Shown in pieces: positions 12,564-24,000 of a DNA stretch of 64,000 nt. A model generated the notes under the pieces. The model was not told the origin of the DNA. It did no database searches and saw only the letters and a list, made by a program, of their open reading frames with translations. The DNA comes from Pyrus communis (Eukaryota; Streptophyta; Magnoliopsida; Rosales; Rosaceae), in the NCBI RefSeq assembly GCF_963583255.1, contig NC_084813.1, positions 6,000,001-6,064,000 of the forward strand, written 5' to 3'. The stretch's first letter is position 1; each line of letters begins with the position of its first letter. The position numbers and the translations under genes are program-made.

Positions 12564-14430
12564 TGGTATCATCGCCGACCATGGCCGCGGCAGTCGGTTG
12601 AAGATCCTTGTGCTTCCGCTACCTATGTTCTTTGGTTGTGACGTCGTCATTCCTGTTTGTTGGTGATTTCTGTCGGTGATTAAGTTTTCTGTTTGCAGTC
12701 GGTGGTTGAAACCCTAACCAATTTGGGGATTTTTCGTTGATTGCTGTCAACTGCATTAAATAAATGTAATGTGTTTGTACCTAGTACTTCACCATCCAAA
12801 ATCTGTGTTACATGTTTGCAAGGCAAGTTCACTAAACTGCCTTTTCCCAGTGTTGCTTCAAAATGTCTTGTTCCTTTTGAAGTCATCCTCATAGATGTTT
12901 GGGGTCCATCACCTAATATGTCTATAGAAGGATTTAAGTACTATGTATCCTTCATAGATGAATGTACGAGGTACACTTGGATTTTTCCATTGATGAATAA
13001 AGTAGCTGTTTTTCATACATTTGTTCAATTATTGGCTTTCATATTCAATATGTTCAATGCCAATGTTAAAATACTCCAAAGTGATGGGGGTGGGGAATAC
13101 ATCAATCATCAATTTCAAAGTTTTTTAAAAGACAATGGTATTGTTCATCAAAAGTCTTATCCATATACCCCTGAACAAAATGGGTTGGCTGAGAGAAAGA
13201 ACATACATATTATAGAAATTTCCATCACTCTTTTACAACAAGCTTCTCTTCCTTCTCAGTTTTGGTTCCATGCTTGTGCAACTGCAACTTTTCTTATTAA
13301 TAGGATGCCAACTGCTATATTGCACATGAACTCTCCATTTGAAGTTTTATACAAATCCCCGCCTACACTTCATTATCTCAGAGTGTTTGGGTGTGCTTGT
13401 TATCCATCTATGAAACCATATCGATCCACTAAGTTGGAACCCAAAACTACTGAGTGCTTGTTTCTTGGGTATGCATCTCAGTATAAAGGGTACATATGTT
13501 ATGATATCCACACCCATAAACTCATTGTGTCAAGACATGTAATGTTTGGTGAAAAAAAGTTTCCTGGATTTTCTATTGCATCTCAACCCACTTCACCTAC
13601 AACTAAACAATATTCTTTAGTTGGTCATCCTACCAAATTTACTCCTATTACTTCTATTCCAATTCCTTATCCTATTGTGGGTCCATCTTTCACTGCTCTT
13701 GGTTCCCATGTTACTCAGTCTAGTCCTTCATCAACTCAACAATGTGACCTTGTTTGTTCTTCATCAAAGGGTTCTAGCACTTGTGATTTAGCTACTTCTG
13801 CAATAAGGGAGTCTTCGGTTAATTCAGTGATACATACTGAGGACAATCCAGATGTTACTACTTCTCAGGTTGCTGATCTTTAATCTGTGATACTTAACTG
13901 TCATCCAATGCAGACTAGGTCTAAGTTTGGCATTTACAAAAAGAAAGCTTATGTTTCTCAACAGTGCTCTGATTCAATGTCTCTCCAAGAACCATATACT
14001 CTTCAAGCTGCTTCTAAGTCTGTGTAGTGGCAAGCTGCTATGAAGGAAGAAATGGATGCTCTTTTACAACAACATACATGGAAACTTGTTCCTTTACCTT
14101 CAAACAAAAATTGTGTTGGATGTAAGTGAATTTATCAACTCAAGTAAAATTCAGATGGGTCTGTGGCACGATATAAGGCTTGATTGGTAGCCAAAGGTTT
14201 TTCTCAAGAAGTCAGTTTGGACTATTATGAGACCTTTAGTATAGTTGTGAAACCTACTACAGTTCGGTTGATTTTAGCATTAACTGTGATATCCCAGTTG
14301 ACCAAAGAGTTTGATATGAAGGATCTTGGTATTTTACATTTCTTTCTTAGGTTACAAATTGAATATCAGGCAAGAGGTCTTTTTGTTCATCAACATAAGT
14401 ATGTGAAGAATAAAGAGAATTTGTCTTATT
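12564..14430 (+). mobile_element. Decayed Ty1/copia retrotransposon (integrase plus partial reverse transcriptase)
   Basis: A continuous frame at 12741-13883 carries the copia integrase: the zinc-finger CVTCLQGKF end, the core acidic residues in LIDVWGP, ILQSDGGGEY and NGLAERKN, then the FGCACYPSMKPY and CLFLGYA segments. Downstream, at 13,900-14,430, a reverse-transcriptase frame is interrupted by several stops (just before WQAAMKEEM, after VGCK, after YQLK, after RYKA). It jumps from LILALTVIS straight to LTKEFDMKDLG, so the catalytic YVDD segment is deleted. Gag and protease are missing. Several stops fit C-to-T or G-to-A decay of methylated DNA. No LTR pair was found. Confidence 0.85.
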
Positions 14431-14489
14431 TTGATTCACGAAGCAATCAATATGAAAACGAAGTAAGAATAATTGAATGATGCAATGAT

Positions 14490-16010
14490 GTGTCAATTAA
14501 ATGCCAGATGAATTTAATGATGCAACGAAAGTGATGAAATCACATATACTTGCTACAAATGTGCCTACAAGAATTAATGTCCATGTTAGACAATATAATG
14601 AGGTAGTAAATGATTTATCTGTTACACACCTGAACCGTGGCAAACCTTCAGACTCAAAATGTTCAGTCCTTCGAAAGAAGAAGAATATGGCACTACTGAA
14701 CTTTTGCATTCCCGAAGCATAACTGTTACATGCTAGAAGCATGACAGTCGCCGCATGGATATATGTCCCAGAAAAGACAATCCGCGGACATGAGAATGTT
14801 GATATCTCATGCATGAAGCATGATAGACATATAGGTTCCAATGACTCAACTCCCAGAAGTGAAGATTACAATCCAAGCTCTATAACGCTCAAGAAGAGGT
14901 TATGATTCGCATTCTCTAAATTATGACTATCCTGGAAGAGATAGTGTCATGCCCTTGAAGAGGCAATGGATATCCAGAAGAAATGAAAAAAATAAAATAA
15001 AATTTATGCATGTGCATGCACTTGAGAATATGGGATCACAGATTGATGATAACCAATGATAATTTTGGTTTTTACAAGTAGCTACTAAATTCATCAATGA
15101 GCTGTATTGATATTGAGTCATGTTCTTTTGTTCGTCGACGAAAGGAAATATTATTTGCTAAAAATGGAGAAAGGCAATTCCATTACAATCTTGTAAGAAC
15201 ATGGAAAATGGACCTATATATATGTGTATATAATACAAATAGCCAAAAGATGTTGAATCAAATAAGATTACATATGGGCATCTGTAATACAGTGAATTAC
15301 ATTAATATGATATGACACAAGGTTACTAATTGAAACCTGAAATTATGCTCTTATAAACAAATTCATATGAATAGAGAATTATATATGAAGGGTTATGAGT
15401 CGCCCACATCATATCTCCATAAGTAAATCCCTCAAATATACATGGAAGCAAATTGCCCTATATAAATTCAAAAGGAAAATGTGTCATGAAGTGTAGAAAA
15501 TCCCTCAAGGATTCAGATTGCTTGAAGAAAACCCTGGAAGGGCAAAGCATAAAATATGTACTTAAATACAAATAGATGGTATAAATTGCCTTAGTGAGTA
15601 CTATCATTATGATATTGTTGCAACATACTAAATCTCTTGCAATAGTAAATAATATTAAATTGAGACTCCTGAAGAGTCTAGAAAGATTATAAAGTGTTGA
15701 GAGAAATATTGTTTCGAACTGCAGATCGAACAATATGCCAACACAAATCTTATCCATGATGTTTATGATATTAAAGAATCATATGGATTGAAGATTATGA
15801 GTTGAATACTCAAATGATGTAGACACTAAGAATGATTGTTTATCTTCGTGAGGATAAAGATGAATTGATATTTGGTCCAGAAGTACCACATCTTAGTGAA
15901 GTATATGCTTTATTGTATTTACACAATACATTGAATGAAATAAAGCTTATCTATTAATATCTCCGAGATATTACAGACATGTATATACACATGAGTTAAA
16001 ACAAACAAAC
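14490..16010 (+). mobile_element. Second, heavily decayed Ty1/copia fragment
   Basis: Frame fragments resemble another copia lineage: DEFNDATKVMKSHILATN with HLNRGKPSDSKCS at 14,500-14,700 (the linker before reverse transcriptase) and FGPEVPHLSEVYALLYLHNT followed by YLRDITDMYIH at about 15,870-16,000 (the RNase H entry, GPEVPYLSAIGALMYLAN-like in intact relatives). Between them are stop codons in every frame. It abuts the previous fragment and has the same orientation. Whether the two are one chimeric insertion or two is undecided. Confidence 0.6.
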
Positions 16011-16640
16011 AGGATGAAGCCTTCACAAAGGTTGCTCATGTGAAGCCTCAGTACTCGGCAGTACCCCAGAAGGGGGAGGCACTGGAGATTGATCATGTGG
16101 CACCCCAGTATTTAGCAAAACACTAGAAGGGGAAGACATCAGTTGCCTTCGTAATCTAACAACGAACCTTTGGTGATCACTTTGAATCTGACTTTCGAAT
16201 TCCTAGTAACTGGTCGAGCTTTCTTTTCATGCTTGTAGAATAATTATTTGCAAGCACGTGTAACACTCTATTCTCGTGCTTGAGCCCTCTGATCTCTTAG
16301 TTAAGACTTGCTACCTCAGCCATCAATGATTCAACTTGGTGAGTTCGAGCAAGTAGGCGTTGGCCCATATTGGATACAGAGCTCGAACATTGAACACTGA
16401 GAGCCAAGGAGTCTTGAACAGCCGACTCATCAGACCGTTTTGAAAGGATTCTATTATCCTTTAGAGTGAGAAAATTCATATCTACCACAGTAGCGGTTAT
16501 GTTATTCTTCATCACAAAGTCCCCAACCGTAAAAAGACCATTAAAAGATAAGAAGGACGGGCGCCATATATTATCCTGACACTACTCGTCTATATCACTT
16601 CTAAGACTCAAATCTAAGCAAATGTTAGATGGGCAATCCA
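16011..16640 (-). pseudogene. Remnant of a retroelement-associated coiled-coil protein
   Basis: The minus strand reads MKNNITATVVDMNFLTLKDN, then SNMGQRLLARTHQVESLMAE with heptad-like spacing, then HEN and DHQ-type phrases interrupted by stops down to about 16,020. I recall this protein type as a very common repeat passenger in Rosaceae LTR elements (SNMGQRLLARTRQVESL and a C-terminal PPSGVLP tail). It is not a host gene. An in-frame stop at 16297-16299 and several later ones break it. Confidence 0.55.
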
Positions 16641-17879
16641 TTTTCAGAAATGATGAAGGAAAAATGAGGTCAAATAAAATCTCAGAAGTGCAAGAAGGGG
16701 AAAATTTCTACAGGCAACAACTTTCTGGGCATACTTTTGAACACAATTGATGTCTCTATAAAAAGAAGAGGCAATAGAGCCACTTGTTCAAAGATCGAAG
16801 ATGCACCGCTCTTCGAATTTCAAAAGCCAGATTTTCCTGAATAAAGTTTGTTAATACTTATCAGACGCAATCTTAGCTTTTTGGATATCACTTGCAACTT
16901 TGCAAAGATCTCTGACAAAGTTGAAAAAGCGTAAATCTTATTATTCTAATTACACCATAGTTGCTGACAAGAGTAAAGGCACATCACCACTACTTGCTAT
17001 TAAAAAATCTCTATATATGTCGACCTTCGCAGACATGCAAGAATACCTAACTCTTCCTCATCTCCGAGAATGCATCTTTAACAAAACATCTCAAAATACC
17101 CAGTTTTCTTCATCTCCGAGAATACCTCTTCAAAACCAATCACACTAGAGCAAGATTATCTCATATCATGCAATCTCCCTGTCCTTTCCTTTGTCCTTAT
17201 TCTTACCTGCAAGACAAGGATAAAAGAAAGCAATATGTCGGAACCTCCACTCAAACTTTCGCTGCCATGCATGGATGAGTCACCAAGTGAAGGACCATAC
17301 AAATGCAAGGTTTGCATTCCACTCTGCATCAGTGAGCAAATATTGCAAAAGAAGATGCCAAACCTGCATGGGGAAAAACTAGGAAAGATACCACTTCTGC
17401 AAGAGGAACATGTAAAGCAAGTGAAAATGATACATTGAAGCATGTGAAGACAAGCGCAACAAACACGTGTTAATTCATCCCCAAGAAAGCCGAAGATCAC
17501 TTGCCACGTGAAGCTCCTCATGGTCCAATTTCATTCAAGATCAAGCCTTGGAGGTCCTTGAAGAAATCACAAGTCCGATTCAAGATCAAGTGTCCACCAC
17601 CCTTGAATCAAATTTAGCTCCAGATAAATGAAGTAAATTCAAACTTTTGGAGAAAATCAGAAGACACTCCAGCCCAGTTCAAGAACAAGTCTGTGGAAAG
17701 TTAACAACAAGTAAATCACCTCTTTCAACAACTCTTCTCGCTAAGAGACTGTAGCAGAATGACCAACGATCAGCCTAAATGATTTGAAATCAGGGGAAAA
17801 TGCTCATCAGGAGGAGTATCCAAAAATAGATCAAGATTTTAACGAGTCAATCGAAGACTTGTGGCCATCCAAGGGCGAG
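16641..17879. repeat. Non-coding interior of a probable non-autonomous LTR element
   Basis: No conserved coding domain. It lies between the coiled-coil remnant and the candidate LTR at 17880 and contains repeated CATCTCCGAGAAT phrases near 17060 and 17115. Best read as retroelement interior, by position. Confidence 0.35.
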
Positions 17880-18191
17880 TGTTGTATAACAGTGGATGTC
17901 CACTCAAATAATTAAATAATGCGCAAGTTGCCCTTCCACTGTCTGCCGAAATTTGCTTCATACGAATCCTGCTTTCTATATAAATACAACACCCCACACA
18001 ACACAAAGGATATAGGCAGAAGACACAAGGCTCACGAAAGAGGAAGACGTTCATGGAAGAGGAAGAGAGAAAAGAGAGGAAGAAGAGAAGAAGAAGAGAT
18101 GAGATAATAGAGCGAGTTACTTTTGTACTCCTATTATTCTAATTTTGTGTCTTATTTCTTTTATTCCACTGCACACACCATCGAGTTTACA
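17880..18191 (+). repeat. Candidate LTR (312 bp) with polypurine-like tract upstream
   Basis: Begins TGTTGTATAACAGTGG and could end TTTACA, i.e. TG...CA ends. It is preceded by AAGGGCGAG, which could serve as a polypurine tract. It contains a TATA-like CTATATAAATAC near 17976 and a purine-rich block at 18,030-18,105. No partner LTR or target duplication was found, so the call is tentative. Confidence 0.35.
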
Positions 18192-18819
18192 ACATTTTGT
18201 TTTTTTATTTTTTGAGTTGCTTAAAGCACAATTAAATTGCTAAAGTAAACCTGCAAGGAACGCTGATTAGCTTGGAGGGAAAGATTTTGCTTTTAATTGG
18301 CGTTAGTTGCACTTTACACCTTGGTATTAAGTGAAATTTTATAATGGACCATAACTTTGAAATATCTGCATTTACTTGCCCATTTGTTAATATATGTGCC
18401 ACGCATAAAAGCACTTTTGACATTTCAAGTAGACTAATAGTTCATTTGGATGTTTTTTTTTTAATTTTTTTTTAAATTGATTGAAACTATTTTTGGTGAA
18501 TTTTTTGTTGAAAACAATCATTTGTTAAAATACTATAAATCCTGTAAAAGCACATATAACTGGTGCTTCTTGTAGAAAACACTTCAAATGCTTTTAGAAC
18601 CTAAAAATATTTTCTCAAAAAATGCTTTTATTAATTTTAAAATGTTGAAATATGATTGAACACACTTAAAAATGTTAAAACATTTGTGCATTATATATTT
18701 CACGTGCTGTAATATCATATTAACGGATTTGCAAAACTTTTCTCCAAAGGATTTTGTCGCAAATCTTTTAGTTTTCAAGTATGGCTGACATGGCTCCTTC
18801 TAACGTAAAATTCAAAGTA
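18192..18819. other. AT-rich intergenic stretch with MITE-like phrases
   Basis: No gene. The part from about 18,430 to 18,660 (AAAGCACATATAACTGGTGC, AACACTTCAAATGCTTTTAG) resembles a common plant MITE but no terminal repeats could be delimited. Confidence 0.35.
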
Positions 18820-20257
18820 CTAACCCACCCCGTTGGACTGGAATAAGGAGGCTACCGTTGATAAATTATTCTGTGAAGGAACACGTATGTGGGATGCGAT
18901 GCTCCTGGGGCAATTATTTTGTCCACAAGAGATTGATGTGATACTCAGTATCCCCCTGAGCATAATGGATGTACGAGACAAGTTGATTCGGCATTTCGAA
19001 AGAGATGGACGCTTCTCGGTTGGGAGTGCTTATCACATTGCTCGGAGTGAGGTGGAGTCGGGGAATGAGGCGGCTGGAGCGTCAGCTTCAAATGGACAGG
19101 TGGGAAATCTTTGGAGAAAATTGTGGAAGGCGTGTGTCTCGAACAAGGTCAAAATTTATGCTTGGCGGAGCTGCTGCGATGCCCTCCCTACTCGCAATAA
19201 TCTAGCTAAACGCAAAGTGACTCAGGACGACGGTTGTCTTTTCTGTGTCGGAAAACCGAAAACTATCGAACATGTCTTTGAGGGACTGCTCTATGGTAGC
19301 AGCCGTGTGGTTTTATTGCTTGGGTTTAAGAACTAATGATTTTTTTGCAGGTTAAGCTTGCAGGATTGGATGGCTCATCTAGCCCAAACATTATCTTCAC
19401 AAGCATTTGAATGATCCTTTGGAATATCTGGAAGACAAGGAATGAATTGTTGTGGAATGGGGTGCAATTGCCACCGGGAGAAATAGGGGTCCGTGCGGAG
19501 GGTTGACTATTGGAGTATAAGAAATGGCACTCGCCACAAATGAAGAAGAAGGATCGCACTAAGCAAAGATGGACTAAACCTGACGATGGATGGCTCTAGT
19601 ATAATTTTGATGGCGCCTGGGAAGAACGAACAAACCGTGGAGGATTGGGGGTAATCCTCAGAAACAGCTATGGTGATTTTGTTGCTGTGCTCTCTGCGCG
19701 AGTCGAGTTTGCGGCATCAGCGCTGCATGTGGAGCTTCTTGCCGCGCGAAGTGCTCTCCTGTTCATCAAACAAATCCATCATCATGAGTCTCGGGTTGTG
19801 CTGGAAGGGGATTTTCTTATTACCATTGCCACCATGAACGGCCATGGAGATGATAGCTCTCCCCTGGGTCCAATAATCAACGATATCCATGCGTTTCTCA
19901 GTGACTTTTCGCAGACAAAGCTCCATCATGTCAGACGGGAGGAAAACCAGGTGGCTCACAGGCTTGCTCGCGCTGGAGTTGGAAGCTTTCAGGAGCTAAT
20001 ATGGCTGACGGAACCTCCGTACTTAATTTTGGATGCTTTTATTTGAAGATGCATCAAATTAATTTGTATTTGCCTGGCGATGTGAGGATAGTAAACACTT
20101 GTTTATTTGTGCGAGATGTTTTTTTTTTTCCTTCCATCAGGTTGAAAGCTCCAGGCTCTTGCATAGGTTTTTACTGAGGTTCATGTTAACACACTATTCA
20201 TACTTTGTGCCGATTCCTCTCTTATCAATGAATATCATACTCAAAAAAAAAAAAAAA
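18820..20257 (+). mobile_element. 5'-truncated LINE (non-LTR) 3' end with RNase H and poly(A)
   Basis: The frame at 18833-19336 contains the reverse-transcriptase zinc-binding segment (FSVGSAYHIARSE; LWRKLWKACVSNKVKIYAWR; CLFCVGKPKTIEHVF). A frame from about 19,595 to 20,046 is a plant-type RNase H (FDGAWEERTNRGGLGVILRN, ELLAARSALL, EGDFLITIATMNGH, VRREENQVAHRLAR). Between them the frame is broken by a shift and stops. A 15-base poly(A) at 20243-20257 marks the 3' end. The endonuclease and RT palm are missing, so this is a dead 5'-truncated copy. Confidence 0.85.
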
Positions 20258-21056
20258 GGACATTAGATGAAGGCCAAATTCCACTTTTGGTTCATATCGT
20301 TGGCCCAAATTTTCACTTCTATTCATGGCGTTTTAGTTGGACCTTTCAACATAGGCATGTTACGTGTAGAAGCATTTTTGCAAAAGTTAAAAGAGATAAT
20401 ATTTACTAGCGATATGAGCGAAGTAAGTGTAAAATATCACATTGTAATTATAACACAAGGGGATGACAAATAAAAGGATAGATACTGATGTTATTGATTT
20501 TTCTGTATCACATTGTAACTATAACACAAGGGGATGACAAATAAAAGGGATAAATACTGATGTTATTAATCTTTTATTCCTCTCAGTATTTTGATAGTAC
20601 ATAGAACGCTCTATTTATAGAGCAACTTCAACGCACACCTTTTAAAAATACAATTCTTCTTCATTTCCCAAGTCAGCATGTCTCCAACTATTAAGTACTC
20701 ACTCTTAATCTATATAATTAAATTCAGAGAGAAATCACACTCTAAACAAATTTTCTGATTCCACTAACAAAAAATTACTTCCGCCGACTTTCTCTACGTA
20801 TCTTTGTATTTTATTTTGGCATCCATCAACAGTTAAGCACCCAAATTCAAATTAGAGAGCGGAAAGTAAATGACAAGTTTTATTTTGGAATAAATCACAA
20901 GTTTTTAGGGAGTGTTTAATAATTTTTTTACTTTATGATTCTTTTCTTGGTCAATGTGAACGGGATTTGATGTCCAAACCAAAGGCGGGGTTTCCTTCCC
21001 TCATGAATTCACAGAATTGAAGCTAAGCGCCCACTGTTGGACAACAACGAGCATCA
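20258..21056. other. Intergenic region / promoter of the NB-ARC gene, with a 71-bp tandem duplication
   Basis: A unit beginning TATCACATTGTAA at 20435 is repeated at 20506 (period 71 bp, a few substitutions and one indel) and covers about 20435-20572. The remainder is AT-rich. The 5' leader of the next gene is expected in the last 100 bases. Confidence 0.6.
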
Positions 21057-24000
21057 ATGGCAGTGGACGTTGCAGAATTTCAATGGAGAAAGTTCTTGAG
21101 CTCGCTTCGAGACGCCGAGTCGGAATTATCAGGTTCAATTTCCATCATGTACTTCAGAACAATAAAAAGTCTCATCTCTTCCTTCAAGTCGATCAAAAAT
21201 GGGGCCAGAGAGATAGATATAATGCCCCGCCCTCCTTACGACAACTCTGAAATCATCGATTTTCTCTACAAACTCAACGACGCGTTGGCCGAGTGCCGAA
21301 TCTTCGCAAGGGAATGCAAGGAGCTCAACAAGAAGCTCTTACTCTTCAACCCTTTTGGATTTTACTTCATCCAGAAGATGAATAATCGACTGGATGGATT
21401 GAGGAAGGAGCTGGAGAGTTTGGGGGGCGCCCGGCGGCTGGACAATGACGTCGGAGATTGTTGGGCTGAGGAGGTGGAAATACCACCTTGTCCAGTTGTT
21501 GATGGGTTTGATGAGCAGGTTGTTTATGGGTTTGATGAGCAGGCAGAGAAAGTTGAGGACTTGCTGTGTGGGGAGGGCTCTACCGGAAATGGGTTTAGGA
21601 CAATTGGGGTGTTGGGGATTGCTGGTGTGGGTAAGACCACCCTGGTGCACAAGGTTTTGAAAATGGAGAGAGTTAAGGGTAAGTTTAATCCTATAATTTG
21701 GTTACCCTTTTCGGGTATGAGGAAAGAGGAAGAACAGTATAGTAGGTTTAGCTTTGAGACGTGCATTGTCGATAATTTGGGCCAAACTCTGGATGGGAGG
21801 ATAGTTGGCCTTGGTAAGCTCTTGGAAAGGCTCAACCAACTGTTTTCTGGTAAGAGGTATCTGATTGTGTTGGATGATGTGCAGCAGCGCCACATTAACA
21901 TTGAGGATCGCTTATGGCGCGGATTGCCTAAGGGTAGCGGTGGTGCGGTCATTGTCACTAGTAGGTTAACAGAAGTGGCTCGAAAGGTGGTGGAAGAAAG
22001 GGACTTGATTTATGTTGAGCCTTTGGACAAAGAAATTTGCTGGAGCATATTTGAGGAGACTATGAAGAATAACAAAGAAGTTTTAAACATTTCATGTCAC
22101 ACAACTTTGCGTAAGATTGAGAATGAAATTAAGGATCAATGTCATGGCCTTCCATTGGCTGCTAAGGCGCTTGCAGGAATCATTCCGGAGCAGATTCGTG
22201 AGATTGAGTATTCTTCTAAACCCCTCTTTTTCGTTGATGGGTTTTGTAGATATATGGGTGAATTTGTGTACTTCATTCTTCAGTGTAACTCCTTTATTGT
22301 GATAGTGTTACATACATATAATATTGAATTTCGTGGAGTATAGACTAATGCTTAGTATTTGATGCTGCTGTACCTTGAATTTGTTTCAAGTTCTTTTATA
22401 TATGAAGTGAACTAAATAAGGTGATTCGTATATTTGTTAAGATTTGGCTCCCCAAAATTCATATTTACATGCAATAAGAATACTGTGGATCAAATTGTAG
22501 GTCCAAACGTTTCTTGAAGGAGATGTATATACCTGATGAATTGCTTAAACATGATTTGGTTGGTGAACCTTCTGTCGACATACCAAGCTGCCCAGTTTTA
22601 GTGTTTGTTGATATAAAAGATGAAAAGCTTGGAGTACAACTCCATAACGAATTTTGCTACCGTCTTAATAAAAAGCAGGTATTATTTTCTCTTTATAATT
22701 GTCTCTCCTTGAGGAAAGGCATTTTGAAATGATTATTTTAAAAAAGAAATCTGACCTGTATGATTGTAAACATGCTTAACTTGATAGTGTTCAAATTATA
22801 ATTTCTTTCCTAGGTCTTTGCTGTGCTGGAAGAGGACTCTGATTCTAAGGGACCAATAAAGGTAGAGGATCCTGAGGGCGTGCTAAAGGAGGTTTATGGT
22901 GCTCTACATAAGAGTAAAAAATATGAGTTTGCTGATGATATTCAAAAGAGGATGAGAATTATAGTGAGTAGCATGTTAAATTTATCCCTATAGCCAATTG
23001 TTCAACACTTTTTCTTCTGTTTTTGGTTTTTGAATTTGTATTTATAATTTCAACAATTTCTGACATACATTTTGGATATTTTTCCCTTAATTAATCTTTG
23101 GGTTGTGCTGTAGCTGTCTTTCTAACATATATTTCTTTTCAGATTGTTGGTGGGGGTGATGTGGTTAACCGGATTCTTGGAGTTATTTGTGATCTGAAAT
23201 TACCAGAGTCGCCCTCCATTGTGCCAATATCACATGGGACTGAAAATAACATCCCACTTTCGTTTGGATGGGTAGGACATCTTTTAGTTTATGAAAGCAT
23301 CTTTCAAGGGATCAATTATTTTTCTTCTTTTGTTGTTGATTGAGGTGGGTTTTAGGAATAAGGTGAGGTTTTGGGAAGAGTGCTGGGTCGGGACAACTTT
23401 GAGCCCTTACATGATTCCAGAGCATGATTTGATAACTACTATTAAGTATATACAGACATGTAGAAGGTGTGTGTGGTTTAGAGCTTCGGAAGAGGGTCTA
23501 ATTTCATTGTCACATTAGAATGAAACTGAAAGTGGCTGTTACCTACTTCTGCACTTTCTTCTTCTGCTTTCTGTCTAAAATTTGTTTGCTAGGTCAGTAT
23601 TGTATGCTTCTTTTAAGTTATAATTTGTTTGCTATTTTGCAGGAGGTGCCTAAAGTTGATCGTCAATCAGTGACATCATTCCTGTATCAAGTAAAAGAGG
23701 CACAACAGATAAAAACTGACAGGTCTAACTCATATTTATTGTTTTCTTATTAAAACAAGTTGGAATTTGAGGAAAAGTACAATAAGGGTTTGGGCAAACA
23801 AGCCAGGCTTGAGACAATATATTGATAGACCGTTTCCAGTAGACAAACAAGCCAAACTTGAGTATGTTTTAATGGATCCCATAATTTGGTTCTAAGAAAA
23901 TTTAGAAATTGAATGGTGTTGGGTTATATATGGGGCTTTTGTATGTGAATTGCATATTTGTTATAGGCTTCCAGTGGTAATCTTATGTGATTATTATTGG

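Noticed and set aside
22344..22500. A separate first exon for the DGK-like gene inside the 260-bp gap
   Set aside because: No ATG-containing stretch ending in a donor of the right phase was convincing, though this cannot be excluded without transcripts.
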